Positions 1 to 5,108 are shown, counted from the first letter of the stretch. The stretch is DNA of 5,108 nucleotides from Gallionellaceae bacterium (GCA_947445045.1 CANFCA010000113.1:1-5108); one strand, 5' to 3'. Notes: generated from the letters alone by a model not told the origin. Numbers and translations are program-made.

Positions 1-904
1 ATTCCTTAGGCAATGGCGCAGTAAGTTGCAGCGGCTCTCCCGTCAAGGGATGTGCAAACGAGATGCTGTGCGCATGAAGGAACATGCGCTTCAGCCCCTG
101 CTTCATCAACAATTTATTGCGCGCAAAGTCGCCATATTTGTCGTCACCTGCAATCGGGAAGCCGAGGTGCGAGAGATGCACCCGTATCTGGTGAGTGCGT
201 CCCGTTTTGAGTTGCGCTTCCAGCAGGCTGAATTCTGCCCAGCTTTTTTCCAAGGTAAAAATGGTGTGCGAAGCTTGTCCGTCTTCGCGCACCATCACGC
301 GCTTTTCACCTTGCGGGGTGTCAAATTTGTGCAGCGGTAATTTGACGTGCTGTTTAACGTTCTTCCATTGCCCCAAAACCAAGGTGTAATAACGCTTGTC
401 ACTGTTTCCTTCGCGCATGATTTCGTGCATCGCGGTTAGAGCGGAACGTTTTTTCGCCAGCAACAATACACCCGATGTTTCTCGGTCTAACCTATGCACC
501 AACTCCAAAAATTTGGCATGAGGACGGGCGCGACGCATTTGCTCGATGACTCCAAAACTCACACCGCTGCCGCCATGCACAGCTACTCCGGCGGGTTTGT
601 TCACGACGACTAGCGCGTCATCCTCATACACGATAGGGAACTCCACCGCTGGGATATGCGTCTGCTCGACTTCGTGTTTTTCGGCAACCCGAATCGGCGG
701 TATGCGCACCAAGTCTCCCAATTGCAAGCGGTAGGTTTGGTCGATCCGTTTCTTATTGACCCGCACTTCGCCGCGCAGGATGCGATAGATATGGCTCTTG
801 GGCACACCTTTCAGATGTTTGAACAGAAAATTGTCAATGCGCTGTGCTTCGCCGCTTTCGTCAATCTCAAGAAATGTCACAGAGTCTTTGCTTAAACCAT
901 TCAT
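1..904 (-). CDS. rluC: 23S rRNA pseudouridine synthase RluC (C-terminus cut by window edge)
   Basis: Isomerises specific uridines of 23S rRNA to pseudouridine; in E. coli RluC acts at positions 955, 2504 and 2580. My reading of the minus strand from the ATG at 904-902 gives 301 uninterrupted codons to the window edge; E. coli RluC has about 319, so only some 15-20 residues are missing. Residues about 21-72 form an S4-type RNA-binding domain (QRIDNFLFKHL through GDLVRIP). The catalytic motif HRLDRETSG is at 137-145 with the catalytic Asp at 140. The family motif KTGRTHQIRVH is at 233-243. The ATG at 900-898 runs into a stop after one codon, so 904 is the start; only a weak GAAG-like ribosome site lies about 10 bases upstream. 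It is divergent from rne, the arrangement known from E. coli. RluC rather than RluD is chosen because of the rne linkage and overall sequence; the family is certain. Confidence 0.95.
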   Translation of the reverse strand, partial: MNGLSKDSVTFLEIDESGEAQRIDNFLFKHLKGVPKSHIYRILRGEVRVNKKRIDQTYRLQLGDLVRIPPIRVAEKHEVEQTHIPAVEFPIVYEDDALVVVNKPAGVAVHGGSGVSFGVIEQMRRARPHAKFLELVHRLDRETSGVLLLAKKRSALTAMHEIMREGNSDKRYYTLVLGQWKNVKQHVKLPLHKFDTPQGEKRVMVREDGQASHTIFTLEKSWAEFSLLEAQLKTGRTHQIRVHLSHLGFPIAGDDKYGDFARNKLLMKQGLKRMFLHAHSISFAHPLTGEPLQLTAPLPKE

Positions 905-1023
905 TTTGCTTATACTTCGCCGCTCGCGCGTTTTAGGTATTGGGTAAGTTTGGGAGCAATATCTCCCCGCCAAACAAGTTTTAAAAACAGTTGGGCAAAA
1001 GCGACGGAATAGCATTTCATTTA
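905..1023. promoter_or_regulatory. rluC-proximal part of the divergent intergenic region
   Basis: This stretch must carry the rluC promoter and perhaps that of rne, but I see no sigma-70 promoter with both boxes near consensus and correct spacing. The one clear structure is a perfect 5-bp hairpin, GGGAG at 952-956 and CTCCC at 963-967 with the loop CAATAT. On the rluC strand it would lie in the 5' UTR if transcription starts upstream of it. An A/T palindrome (GTTTT/AAAAC, 978-988) is probably just AT-rich promoter DNA. No open frame here looks like a gene. Confidence 0.35.
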
Positions 1024-1106
1024 TAAATCAAAAATGACGCGAAGGCGAGCTGCCGATTAGTGCTGTAGCACGGCAGAGCGAAGGCGACAAAGCAAGTTTT
1101 GATTTA
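1024..1106 (+). repeat. 83-base element with 10-bp terminal inverted repeats, internal direct repeats and a central hairpin
   Basis: The ends are a perfect inverted repeat: TAAATCAAAA at 1024-1033 and TTTTGATTTA at 1097-1106. Inside, the ten-base sequence GCGAAGGCGA occurs twice as a direct repeat (1039-1048 and 1078-1087). Between the copies is a hairpin, CTGCC at 1050-1054 with GGCAG at 1072-1076, capped by GTGC/GCAC (1060-1063 and 1068-1071) around a TGTA loop. As RNA this would fold into a stem whose large internal loop has the same purine-rich sequence on both sides. It may be a domain of the rne leader, or a small mobile repeat (MITE-like) captured there; a flanking TA is compatible with TA-target insertion but not informative, since it is part of the palindrome. 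One copy in this window cannot decide. Confidence 0.6.
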
Positions 1107-1131
1107 GGTATGGAATATCCGCCACCCTACC

Positions 1132-1175
1132 AACCGCAGTCCGGTTAATATCACTCACCGGTATCAGCAGTGATA
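1132..1175 (+). promoter_or_regulatory. overlapping alternative hairpins in the rne leader
   Basis: Three pairings are visible. AACCG (1132-1136) pairs with CGGTT (1142-1146) around a 5-base loop. The overlapping CCGGT (1141-1145) can instead pair with ACCGG (1157-1161). TATCACT (1149-1155) pairs perfectly with AGTGATA (1169-1175), leaving ACCGG in its 13-base loop. The first two exclude each other, so the RNA could take more than one fold, as in attenuator or riboswitch-like leaders; no ligand class is recognised. Confidence 0.4.
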
Positions 1176-1203
1176 GTAATTGATTTACGCGCTCAAAGCA
1201 CCA

Positions 1204-1216
1204 ACGGATTTTCCGT
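1204..1216 (+). promoter_or_regulatory. small perfect hairpin in the rne leader
   Basis: ACGGA (1204-1208) pairs perfectly with TCCGT (1212-1216) around a TTT loop. It is short and could arise by chance, but it sits between two larger stems. It is not a terminator because no T-run follows. Confidence 0.35.
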
Positions 1217-1230
1217 GATGTGATTAGGAG

Positions 1231-1266
1231 TTGCGACACTCTGCTGGTCGAGTCCGATGCTCGCAA
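1231..1266 (+). promoter_or_regulatory. nested stem-loop in the rne leader
   Basis: An outer stem TTGCGA (1231-1236) / TCGCAA (1261-1266) encloses an inner stem ACTC (1238-1241) / GAGT (1250-1253) with an 8-base loop. The two stems stack with a single unpaired base on one side and seven on the other. There is no T-run after it, so it is an RNA structure candidate rather than a terminator. Confidence 0.45.
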
Positions 1267-1284
1267 GCGCCGCTGATAAGCCGC

Positions 1285-1333
1285 CTTGCCAGTGCCCAGG
1301 ATGTACTCCCCCACCGTGTCGGCAAGCTCTGCC
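1285..1333 (+). promoter_or_regulatory. long-range stem with competing local hairpin in the rne leader
   Basis: CTTGCC (1285-1290) can pair perfectly with GGCAAG (1321-1326) across a 30-base loop. The same GGCA (1321-1324) can alternatively pair with TGCC (1330-1333) in a tight hairpin with the loop AGCTC. The two folds exclude each other. Whether either forms is not shown. Confidence 0.35.
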
Positions 1334-1436
1334 ACCTCACCCAAAACGATTTAAGATACGCTACTGATAGAGAACTGATTTGACCAACCGTTTGTATAAA
1401 ACTCAACTGTCGATTGCTCACTGTTTGCCCATCTGG

Positions 1437-1452
1437 CACGCCTAACCGCGTG
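1437..1452 (+). promoter_or_regulatory. hairpin upstream of the rne ribosome binding site
   Basis: CACGC (1437-1441) pairs perfectly with GCGTG (1448-1452) around the 6-base loop CTAACC. It lies about 45 bases before the rne start and, with the next hairpin, would structure the translation initiation region. Confidence 0.4.
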
Positions 1453-1465
1453 TAGCGTTGACTTG

Positions 1466-1487
1466 CCCGTGTCAGAGCGCGGGAAAG
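1466..1487 (+). promoter_or_regulatory. rne ribosome binding site partly inside a hairpin
   Basis: CCCGTG (1466-1471) pairs with CGCGGG (1478-1483), including one G-U pair, around the loop TCAGAG. The purine-rich GGGAAAG at 1481-1487, the only Shine-Dalgarno-like sequence before the ATG at 1495, begins inside the 3' arm. Translation of rne could therefore depend on opening this stem. The Shine-Dalgarno match itself is modest. Confidence 0.5.
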
Positions 1488-1494
1488 TATAAAA

Positions 1495-4014
1495 ATGAAA
1501 CGCATGTTATTTAATGCGACACAACCGGAAGAACTCCGTGTCGCCATTGTCGATGGACAAAAACTCATCGACCTTGATATTGAAACAGCCGGTAAAGAGC
1601 AACAAAAAAGCAACATCTACAAAGCCGTTATCACCCGCCTTGAGCCAAGCTTGGAGGCTTGCTTCGTCGAATATGGTGGCAATCGCCACGGCTTCCTTCC
1701 CTTCAAAGAAATCGCCCCAGAGTATTACCAGCCTGGTAGCCCAAGCCGTCCTTCAATCAAAGAGGCGATGCGTGAAGGCCAAGAGTTGTTGGTACAAGTT
1801 GAAAAAGATGAGCGTGGCAATAAAGGCGCGGCACTCACCACCTTCATCAGCTTGGCGGGTCGTTACATCGTTTTGATGCCAAACAACCCAAGCGGTGGCG
1901 GTGTATCACGCCGCATCGAAGGAGAAGAACGCAACGAGTTACGCGAAGTGTTATCGCATGTAGAAGTACCGCAAGGCATGAGCATCATCGCGCGCACTGC
2001 CGGTATCGGACGCAATGAGGAAGAATTACAGTGGGATTTGGACTACCTCAAGCAATTGTGGGATGCCATCGAAGGCGCGGCCGCATCTGAAAAGGCACCG
2101 TCGCTAATCTATCTGGAAAGCAGCTTAGTCGTTCGCGCCATCCGCGATTATTTCAACCCGGAAATCGGCGAAATCCTGATCGACACCGAAGACGTGTATC
2201 AACAAGCTTTGGCGTTTATGAGCACGGTAATGCCGAACAACGTGGATCGCATCAAGCGCTATGTCGATGATGTGCCGTTGTTCTCCCGCTTCCAAATCGA
2301 ACATCAAATCGAATCGGCTCACGCCCGCGAAGTGCGCTTGCCATCCGGCGGCGCGATCGTGATCGACCATACCGAAGCCCTCACCGCGATCGACATTAAC
2401 TCGGCGCGTGCAACTAAAGGCTCTGATATTGAAGCCACGGCATTCAACACCAACCTAGAGGCGGCAGAAGAAATCGCCCGCCAATTGCGCTTGCGTGACT
2501 TGGGTGGCTTGGTCGTTATCGACTTCATCGACATGGAAAACACACGCAACCAACGCGAAGTGGAAAACCGTTTGCGCGACTCGTTGCACTACGACCGTGC
2601 GCGCGTTCAGACTGCAAAAATCTCGCGCTTTGGCTTGCTGGAATTATCCCGTCAACGTCTGCAACCGAGCCTGAGCGAAAGCAACCACATCGCTTGCCCA
2701 CGTTGCAGCGGTATCGGTCACATTCGCGGTACGGAATCTTCTGCATTGCATATCCTACGTATCATTCAGGAAGAAGCGATGAAAGAAAGCAGCACCGCCA
2801 TTCACGTACAAGTACCCGTGGATGTGGCTACTTTCCTGCTGAATGAAAAACGCAGCGATATTCATCTGGTAGAGTCACGCCTGAAAGTGGCGATTACGCT
2901 GATTCCTAATCCGCACATGGAAACGCCTAACTACACCATTAGTCGCCTGCGTCTTGATGACATGAGCAGCGACATGTTGCAGGCAAGTTATAAGTTGGTG
3001 GAAAAACCAGCTGATGATAAGCCGCAGAATGCTGGACAAGAGCAGCAAAAAGCTACCCGCGCAAAAGCGGTGGTGCAAGGTGTAACCCCAGCACAACCTG
3101 CACCCATGCAAACTGAGCAAGCACAAGTTTCATTGTTCGGAAAATTCATGGCTTGGATGAAATCGTTTGGTGAAGAAGCGCAGCCGGCAGCAAAACCCGC
3201 AGCACTCAACCGATCACGCAACGGGCCTCGTCCTGAGCGCAGTGAACGCGGTGAAGGTGGCAATAAACGTCGTGAGCGTGGTGGGCGTAAAGATGGGAAC
3301 GAAGCGGGAAAAAATCGTGACCGCAACGAACCGCGCAACAAGCCAGCTTCTGCTGAGGTTGCCACTAAGCCACAAGAGTCGATTGAGCCACGTGAACCGC
3401 GCGAACCACGTCAACCTAGACCACCTCGTCCTCCTCGTGCAGCAAATGAAAACACTCAGCAACCACGCGCTGCAGCTAACCCAAATGCACAGCCTGTCGC
3501 TGCCCAAGAAAAGCCCGAGTTAGAAATTCAGGCATCCGCACCTGCGATGGAACAAGCTGAAACAGGTGGCTCACCAAGCGCCCGTCGTCGCGGTCGTCGC
3601 GGTGGTCGTCGTGAGCGTGAACAGCGTGAAGGCGCAGCGCAAGCTATGGCACCAGTCGCGCAAAATGGCGAAGCAGTGATGGTGCAACAATCGTTCGTGC
3701 AAATGGATACCACGCCAACAACTCCAGTCGTCAATGCGAAGCCGACTGAATACATTGCTGTCCCTGAAGGCTACGTTTACCCAAGCGAATACGTTGCGAT
3801 GCCGACTGTAAGTGCTGTTATCGCTACCCCTGTAACACCAAAGGCCAGCAGCAACCCCAACTTAATTCAGATTGAAACTGATCCGAGTAAAGCGCAGGCA
3901 GTTGCGAGCATGTCAGCAAATTACACTGACAAACCCGCTACTCGTCGTCGCACACGTCAACGCGAAGTGTATGTTGAAAGCGAGCCATTAGTACAAATCG
4001 AAACGCATCACTAA
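1495..4014 (+). CDS. rne: ribonuclease E
   Basis: Essential endoribonuclease that starts mRNA decay and processes rRNA and tRNA precursors, usually as the scaffold of a membrane-associated degradosome. The 839 residues begin MKRMLFNATQ, closely matching E. coli. An S1 RNA-binding domain lies at about 35-125. Equivalents of the E. coli 5'-sensor residues are V126, R167 and T168. The DNase I-like catalytic core has D300 and N302 (AIDINSARAT) and D343 (VIDFIDM), the metal ligands. The Zn-link motif CPRCSG is at 401-406. All key residues are present. The C-terminal half is disordered and shorter than in E. coli (1061 aa in total): a possible amphipathic membrane helix at 546-562, Arg-rich stretches at 573-616 and 696-711, and a Pro/Arg repeat at 631-648. 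The family could include RNase G, but length and tail indicate RNase E. A second in-frame ATG is three codons in; the first matches the family start. Confidence 0.98.
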   Translation: MKRMLFNATQPEELRVAIVDGQKLIDLDIETAGKEQQKSNIYKAVITRLEPSLEACFVEYGGNRHGFLPFKEIAPEYYQPGSPSRPSIKEAMREGQELLVQVEKDERGNKGAALTTFISLAGRYIVLMPNNPSGGGVSRRIEGEERNELREVLSHVEVPQGMSIIARTAGIGRNEEELQWDLDYLKQLWDAIEGAAASEKAPSLIYLESSLVVRAIRDYFNPEIGEILIDTEDVYQQALAFMSTVMPNNVDRIKRYVDDVPLFSRFQIEHQIESAHAREVRLPSGGAIVIDHTEALTAIDINSARATKGSDIEATAFNTNLEAAEEIARQLRLRDLGGLVVIDFIDMENTRNQREVENRLRDSLHYDRARVQTAKISRFGLLELSRQRLQPSLSESNHIACPRCSGIGHIRGTESSALHILRIIQEEAMKESSTAIHVQVPVDVATFLLNEKRSDIHLVESRLKVAITLIPNPHMETPNYTISRLRLDDMSSDMLQASYKLVEKPADDKPQNAGQEQQKATRAKAVVQGVTPAQPAPMQTEQAQVSLFGKFMAWMKSFGEEAQPAAKPAALNRSRNGPRPERSERGEGGNKRRERGGRKDGNEAGKNRDRNEPRNKPASAEVATKPQESIEPREPREPRQPRPPRPPRAANENTQQPRAAANPNAQPVAAQEKPELEIQASAPAMEQAETGGSPSARRRGRRGGRREREQREGAAQAMAPVAQNGEAVMVQQSFVQMDTTPTTPVVNAKPTEYIAVPEGYVYPSEYVAMPTVSAVIATPVTPKASSNPNLIQIETDPSKAQAVASMSANYTDKPATRRRTRQREVYVESEPLVQIETHH
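3130..3180 (+). other. putative membrane-targeting amphipathic helix of RNase E
   Basis: Codons 546-562 encode SLFGKFMAWMKSFGEEA, with Leu, Phe, Met and Trp on one helical face and Lys on the other, inside an otherwise Ala/Pro/Gln-rich disordered linker. E. coli RNase E has its membrane-targeting segment A at about residues 565-585 (wording near LLSRFFGALKALF) in the equivalent place just after the catalytic half. Inner-membrane association is inferred from this resemblance. Confidence 0.65.
3211..3627 (+). other. Arg-rich and Pro/Arg-repeat RNA-binding region of RNase E
   Basis: Within rne, residues 573-616 are rich in Arg, Gly, Glu and Asn. Residues 631-648 are a repeat of EPR changing to PRP and PPR units. 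Residues 696-711 form a dense RRRGRRGG-type patch. Such stretches are the RNA-binding segments of RNase E scaffolds (AR1/AR2 in E. coli). The CGT-rich DNA of the last patch is itself locally repetitive. Confidence 0.7.
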
Positions 4015-4020
4015 GCTGCA

Positions 4021-4071
4021 TTAGCCATAAAAAATCGCACGATGAAAGTCGTGCGATTTTTTTATGGCTAA
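4021..4071. terminator. bidirectional Rho-independent terminator between rne and the phosphatase gene
   Basis: The core stem is ATCGCACGA (4034-4042) with TCGTGCGAT (4049-4057) and a 6-base loop. It extends through an A-run (4029-4034) opposite a T-run (4057-4063) and then TTAGCCAT (4021-4028) opposite ATGGCTAA (4064-4071), with one bulged T. The T-run follows the GC-rich stem on both strands, so it can end rne transcripts (stop at 4014) and the convergent phosphatase transcripts (stop at 4085). Confidence 0.93.
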
Positions 4072-4084
4072 AATTTTGCTAAGG

Positions 4085-4570
4085 CTATTTTTGTAATCGT
4101 TGGCGTATGTGCTGCAACAAACCTTCCGCCGCATCCTCTACCATATCCAGCACACGCTCAAAGCCATCCGCGCCACCAAAATAAGGATCAGGAACCTCAC
4201 ACTCAGTATGATGACGCGCATACCCCAAAAATAATTGTGCTTGTGTATGGATACCTGGCGGAGCAATGCGTTGCAGAATATCCAAATTAGCGTGATCCAT
4301 CGCCAACACATAGTCGAAACGGAGAAAATCAGACAGCTCAACTTGGCGACCTCGCAAGCTACTCATATCGTAACCACGCTGCAAAGCGACTCGCTGTGTC
4401 CGTGCATCAGGCGCATCGCCTACGTGATAATCATGCGTACCTGCGGAATCAATATTGATGATTTCTGACAAGCTCGCATGTTCAACATATTGCCTAAACA
4501 CCACTTCAGCGGTAGGCGAACGACAAATGTTGCCCATGCAAATAAACAAAACCCTTATTTTTTTAACCAT
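4085..4570 (-). CDS. low-molecular-weight protein tyrosine phosphatase
   Basis: Cytoplasmic phosphatase removing phosphate from protein tyrosine through a cysteinyl-phosphate intermediate. The 161 residues are full length for the family. The P-loop CMGNICRS gives the CX5R signature with C11 as nucleophile and R17 binding phosphate. SAGT is at 42-45. VPDPYFGG carries the general acid D128 and Y130. The GG-ADGFERVLDMVEDA tail after DPY resembles the eukaryotic-like/PtpA branch more than Wzb-type exopolysaccharide phosphatases, and no capsule gene or tyrosine kinase is nearby, so the substrate is unknown. Arsenate reductases of this fold are unlikely given the DPY motif. The ATG at 4570 is preceded by a modest AAGAG site about 6 bases upstream. 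It is convergent with rne and shares its terminator. Confidence 0.95.
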   Translation of the reverse strand: MVKKIRVLFICMGNICRSPTAEVVFRQYVEHASLSEIINIDSAGTHDYHVGDAPDARTQRVALQRGYDMSSLRGRQVELSDFLRFDYVLAMDHANLDILQRIAPPGIHTQAQLFLGYARHHTECEVPDPYFGGADGFERVLDMVEDAAEGLLQHIRQRLQK

Positions 4571-4602
4571 TGAACGCTCTTATTTGCCTTCACCTTTTAC
4601 CG

Positions 4603-4615
4603 ACGATTAAATCGT
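4603..4615. promoter_or_regulatory. 13-base perfect palindrome upstream of the phosphatase gene
   Basis: ACGATT (4603-4608) and AATCGT (4610-4615) form a perfect inverted repeat around one base, about 33 bases upstream of the phosphatase ATG. It could be an operator half-site pair near that promoter. At this length, and with AT-rich content, chance is a real possibility; no regulator is recognised. Confidence 0.2.
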
Positions 4616-4723
4616 TACTTCCCCGCGCAGCTTAATCTTACCCACTAATGAACCAGCAAGCTCAATTAGTTTTTTGCGCTCAGATTTAAAGTAGCATAGC
4701 TTCGTATATATATGCAGGCGATA
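4607..4723 (-). pseudogene. possible 3' remnant of an unidentified gene
   Basis: On the minus strand a frame opens after a TGA at 4726-4724 and runs to a TAA at 4609-4607. Its last 28 residues are protein-like (YFKSERKKLIELAG followed by SLVGKIKLRGEVTI), but it has no ATG, GTG or TTG start with a ribosome site and the first ten codons look non-coding. It may be the C-terminal end of a decayed gene, for example a small antitoxin, given the GNAT gene just upstream, but I cannot name a family. It may also be chance. Confidence 0.25.
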
Positions 4724-4774
4724 TCAGATGGGCTTAGCAGATTCATATTTTAAAATTTTTATTCCTCAAAATAC

Positions 4775-5108
4775 TCATTGCTTGACGCTCATATTGGCCA
4801 CAGGTAAAAACAGCATCATCTGATTGTCTGGTGTCGCCATAAAACCATAGTGCTGATAAAACTGGGCAGCGTGTGCATCCAACGCATCGACAAACAATCC
4901 CACTACCCCTGCCTCCTGATGAACACGCTGCGCGCGAGAAATTGCATCCATCAGCAGCAGTTCTCCGAGCCGTTTACCTTGATAGTGCTGATCCACCGCC
5001 AGCCTCCCCAAGCGTATGCCAGGAATCCGCTTAGGCAATTTCTTCTGGTACGCTGCAGGTAAATAATGGCGATCCACTTCGGTTAAAGTCAGCGCGTAGT
5101 AGCCGCAA
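4775..5108 (-). CDS. GNAT-family N-acetyltransferase, TacT/AtaT toxin-like (N-terminus beyond window)
   Basis: The frame is open from the right edge to a TGA at 4777-4775, giving 110 visible C-terminal codons; family members are about 160-190 residues, so about a third is missing. A GTG at 5077 is not the true start, because the conserved GYYAL strand is encoded upstream of it in frame. IRLGRLAVDQHYQGKRLGELLLMDA is the acetyl-CoA-binding motif A region, and FYQHYGF carries the expected catalytic Tyr near the end. This pattern matches GNAT toxins such as TacT and AtaT, which acetylate the amino group of charged tRNAs and block translation, normally encoded just after a DUF1778 ribbon-helix-helix antitoxin. 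The antitoxin would lie right of the window, so toxin function is inferred. In motif A (Q-x-x-G-x-G) the first Gly is Arg (QGKRLG). Confidence 0.85.
   Translation of the reverse strand, partial: CGYYALTLTEVDRHYLPAAYQKKLPKRIPGIRLGRLAVDQHYQGKRLGELLLMDAISRAQRVHQEAGVVGLFVDALDAHAAQFYQHYGFMATPDNQMMLFLPVANMSVKQ

Larger units (their letters stand above)
1024..1494 (+). promoter_or_regulatory. putative long structured 5' leader of rne
   Basis: There is no credible gene in the 471 bases before rne, but the region is unusually rich in inverted repeats: 1024-1106, 1132-1146 or alternatives, 1149-1175, 1204-1216, 1231-1266, 1285-1326, 1437-1452 and 1466-1483. In E. coli, rne has a 361-nt 5' UTR through which RNase E controls decay of its own mRNA (Rfam rne5, with hairpins hp2 and hp3), and a different leader structure (rne-II) is described from pseudomonads. 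By position, length and structure I infer an analogous autoregulatory leader here. I do not recognise a specific Rfam family. The transcription start is not evident, so the leader could begin later than 1024. The minus-strand open frames across it look like chance frames. Confidence 0.55.
4571..4774. other. AT-rich gap between phosphatase and GNAT genes
   Basis: No intact gene is visible. The part nearest the GNAT stop (about 4745-4775) is very AT-rich, with AAAATTTT-type palindromes but no GC-rich stem, so I see no terminator for the GNAT gene. The phosphatase promoter should lie at about 4590-4680, but no box pair with good spacing stands out. Confidence 0.4.

Noticed and set aside
1034..1060. 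Eight-codon ATG-to-TAG frame (MTRRRAAD) in the leader element, as a possible leader peptide
   Set aside because: No Shine-Dalgarno sequence precedes it and its codons are simply the structural repeat; too short to support.
1241..1266. GGTCGAGTCC as the T-arm of a tRNA gene
   Set aside because: No acceptor, D or anticodon arm can be built around it; the bases are better used in the 1231-1266 stem.
1057..1344. Minus-strand open frame of 95 codons (TTG start) in the rluC-rne gap
   Set aside because: No ribosome site, no recognisable motif, and it coincides with the inverted repeats of the proposed rne leader, which explain the sequence better.
1329..1357. CTGCCA - 17 bases - TAAGAT as a sigma-70 promoter for rne
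   Set aside because: Spacing is right, but each box matches only 4 of 6 consensus bases; in a scan of this length such matches are expected by chance.
1380..1400. TTGACC with TATAAA as a promoter
   Set aside because: The spacing is only 9 bases; no alternative -35 box lies 16-18 bases upstream of TATAAA.
1458..1493. TTGACT followed by TATAAA as a promoter for rne
   Set aside because: The spacing is 24 bases and the -10 would abut the start codon, leaving no room for transcription start and ribosome binding.
1224..1616. Minus-strand open frame of 130 codons overlapping the start of rne
   Set aside because: It runs antisense through the conserved N-terminal codons of rne and has no protein-like features; it is a shadow frame.
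3580..3627. CGT-rich repeated DNA as a possible CRISPR or other DNA repeat
   Set aside because: It is codon-level repetition encoding the Arg-rich patch of RNase E, with no spacer structure.

Overview
The window looks like chromosomal DNA of a proteobacterium, most likely a betaproteobacterium of moderate GC content. This placement is inferred from protein texture: the RNase E catalytic half is collinear with that of Escherichia coli, but wording such as the NIYKAVITR and EACFVEYGG stretches looks beta-type. The divergent rluC / rne pair is a gene order known from gamma- and betaproteobacteria. It is a core housekeeping locus with a small accessory edge on the right. I found no CRISPR array, tRNA, rRNA, insertion sequence or prophage gene.

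Layout, left to right. (1) 1-904, minus strand: rluC, a 23S rRNA pseudouridine synthase, with only its last C-terminal residues cut off by the window edge. (2) 905-1494: a 590-base divergent intergenic region with no convincing protein gene. The part on the rne side is dense in stem-loops and is best read as a long structured 5' leader of rne, including an 83-base element built from inverted and direct repeats. (3) 1495-4014, plus strand: rne, complete, 839 codons, encoding RNase E with an intact catalytic half and a shorter, Arg/Pro-rich disordered C-terminal half. (4) 4021-4071: a strong bidirectional Rho-independent terminator between convergent genes. (5) 4085-4570, minus strand: a complete low-molecular-weight protein tyrosine phosphatase. 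(6) 4571-4774: an AT-rich gap holding a short open stretch that may be the 3' end of a decayed gene. (7) 4775-5108, minus strand: the C-terminal part of a GNAT acetyltransferase resembling TacT/AtaT-type toxins, running off the right edge.

Functional links: rluC and rne both serve RNA metabolism (23S rRNA modification; rRNA/tRNA processing and mRNA decay). The phosphatase and the acetyltransferase have no visible mechanistic link to them. The GNAT gene and the possible gene remnant suggest that the right edge is a small accessory, possibly toxin-antitoxin, patch.

I see no clearly new multi-gene system. The most interesting signals are the rne leader (especially the 1024-1106 element and a hairpin next to the ribosome binding site) and a thrice-repeated short motif in the C-terminal tail of RNase E.
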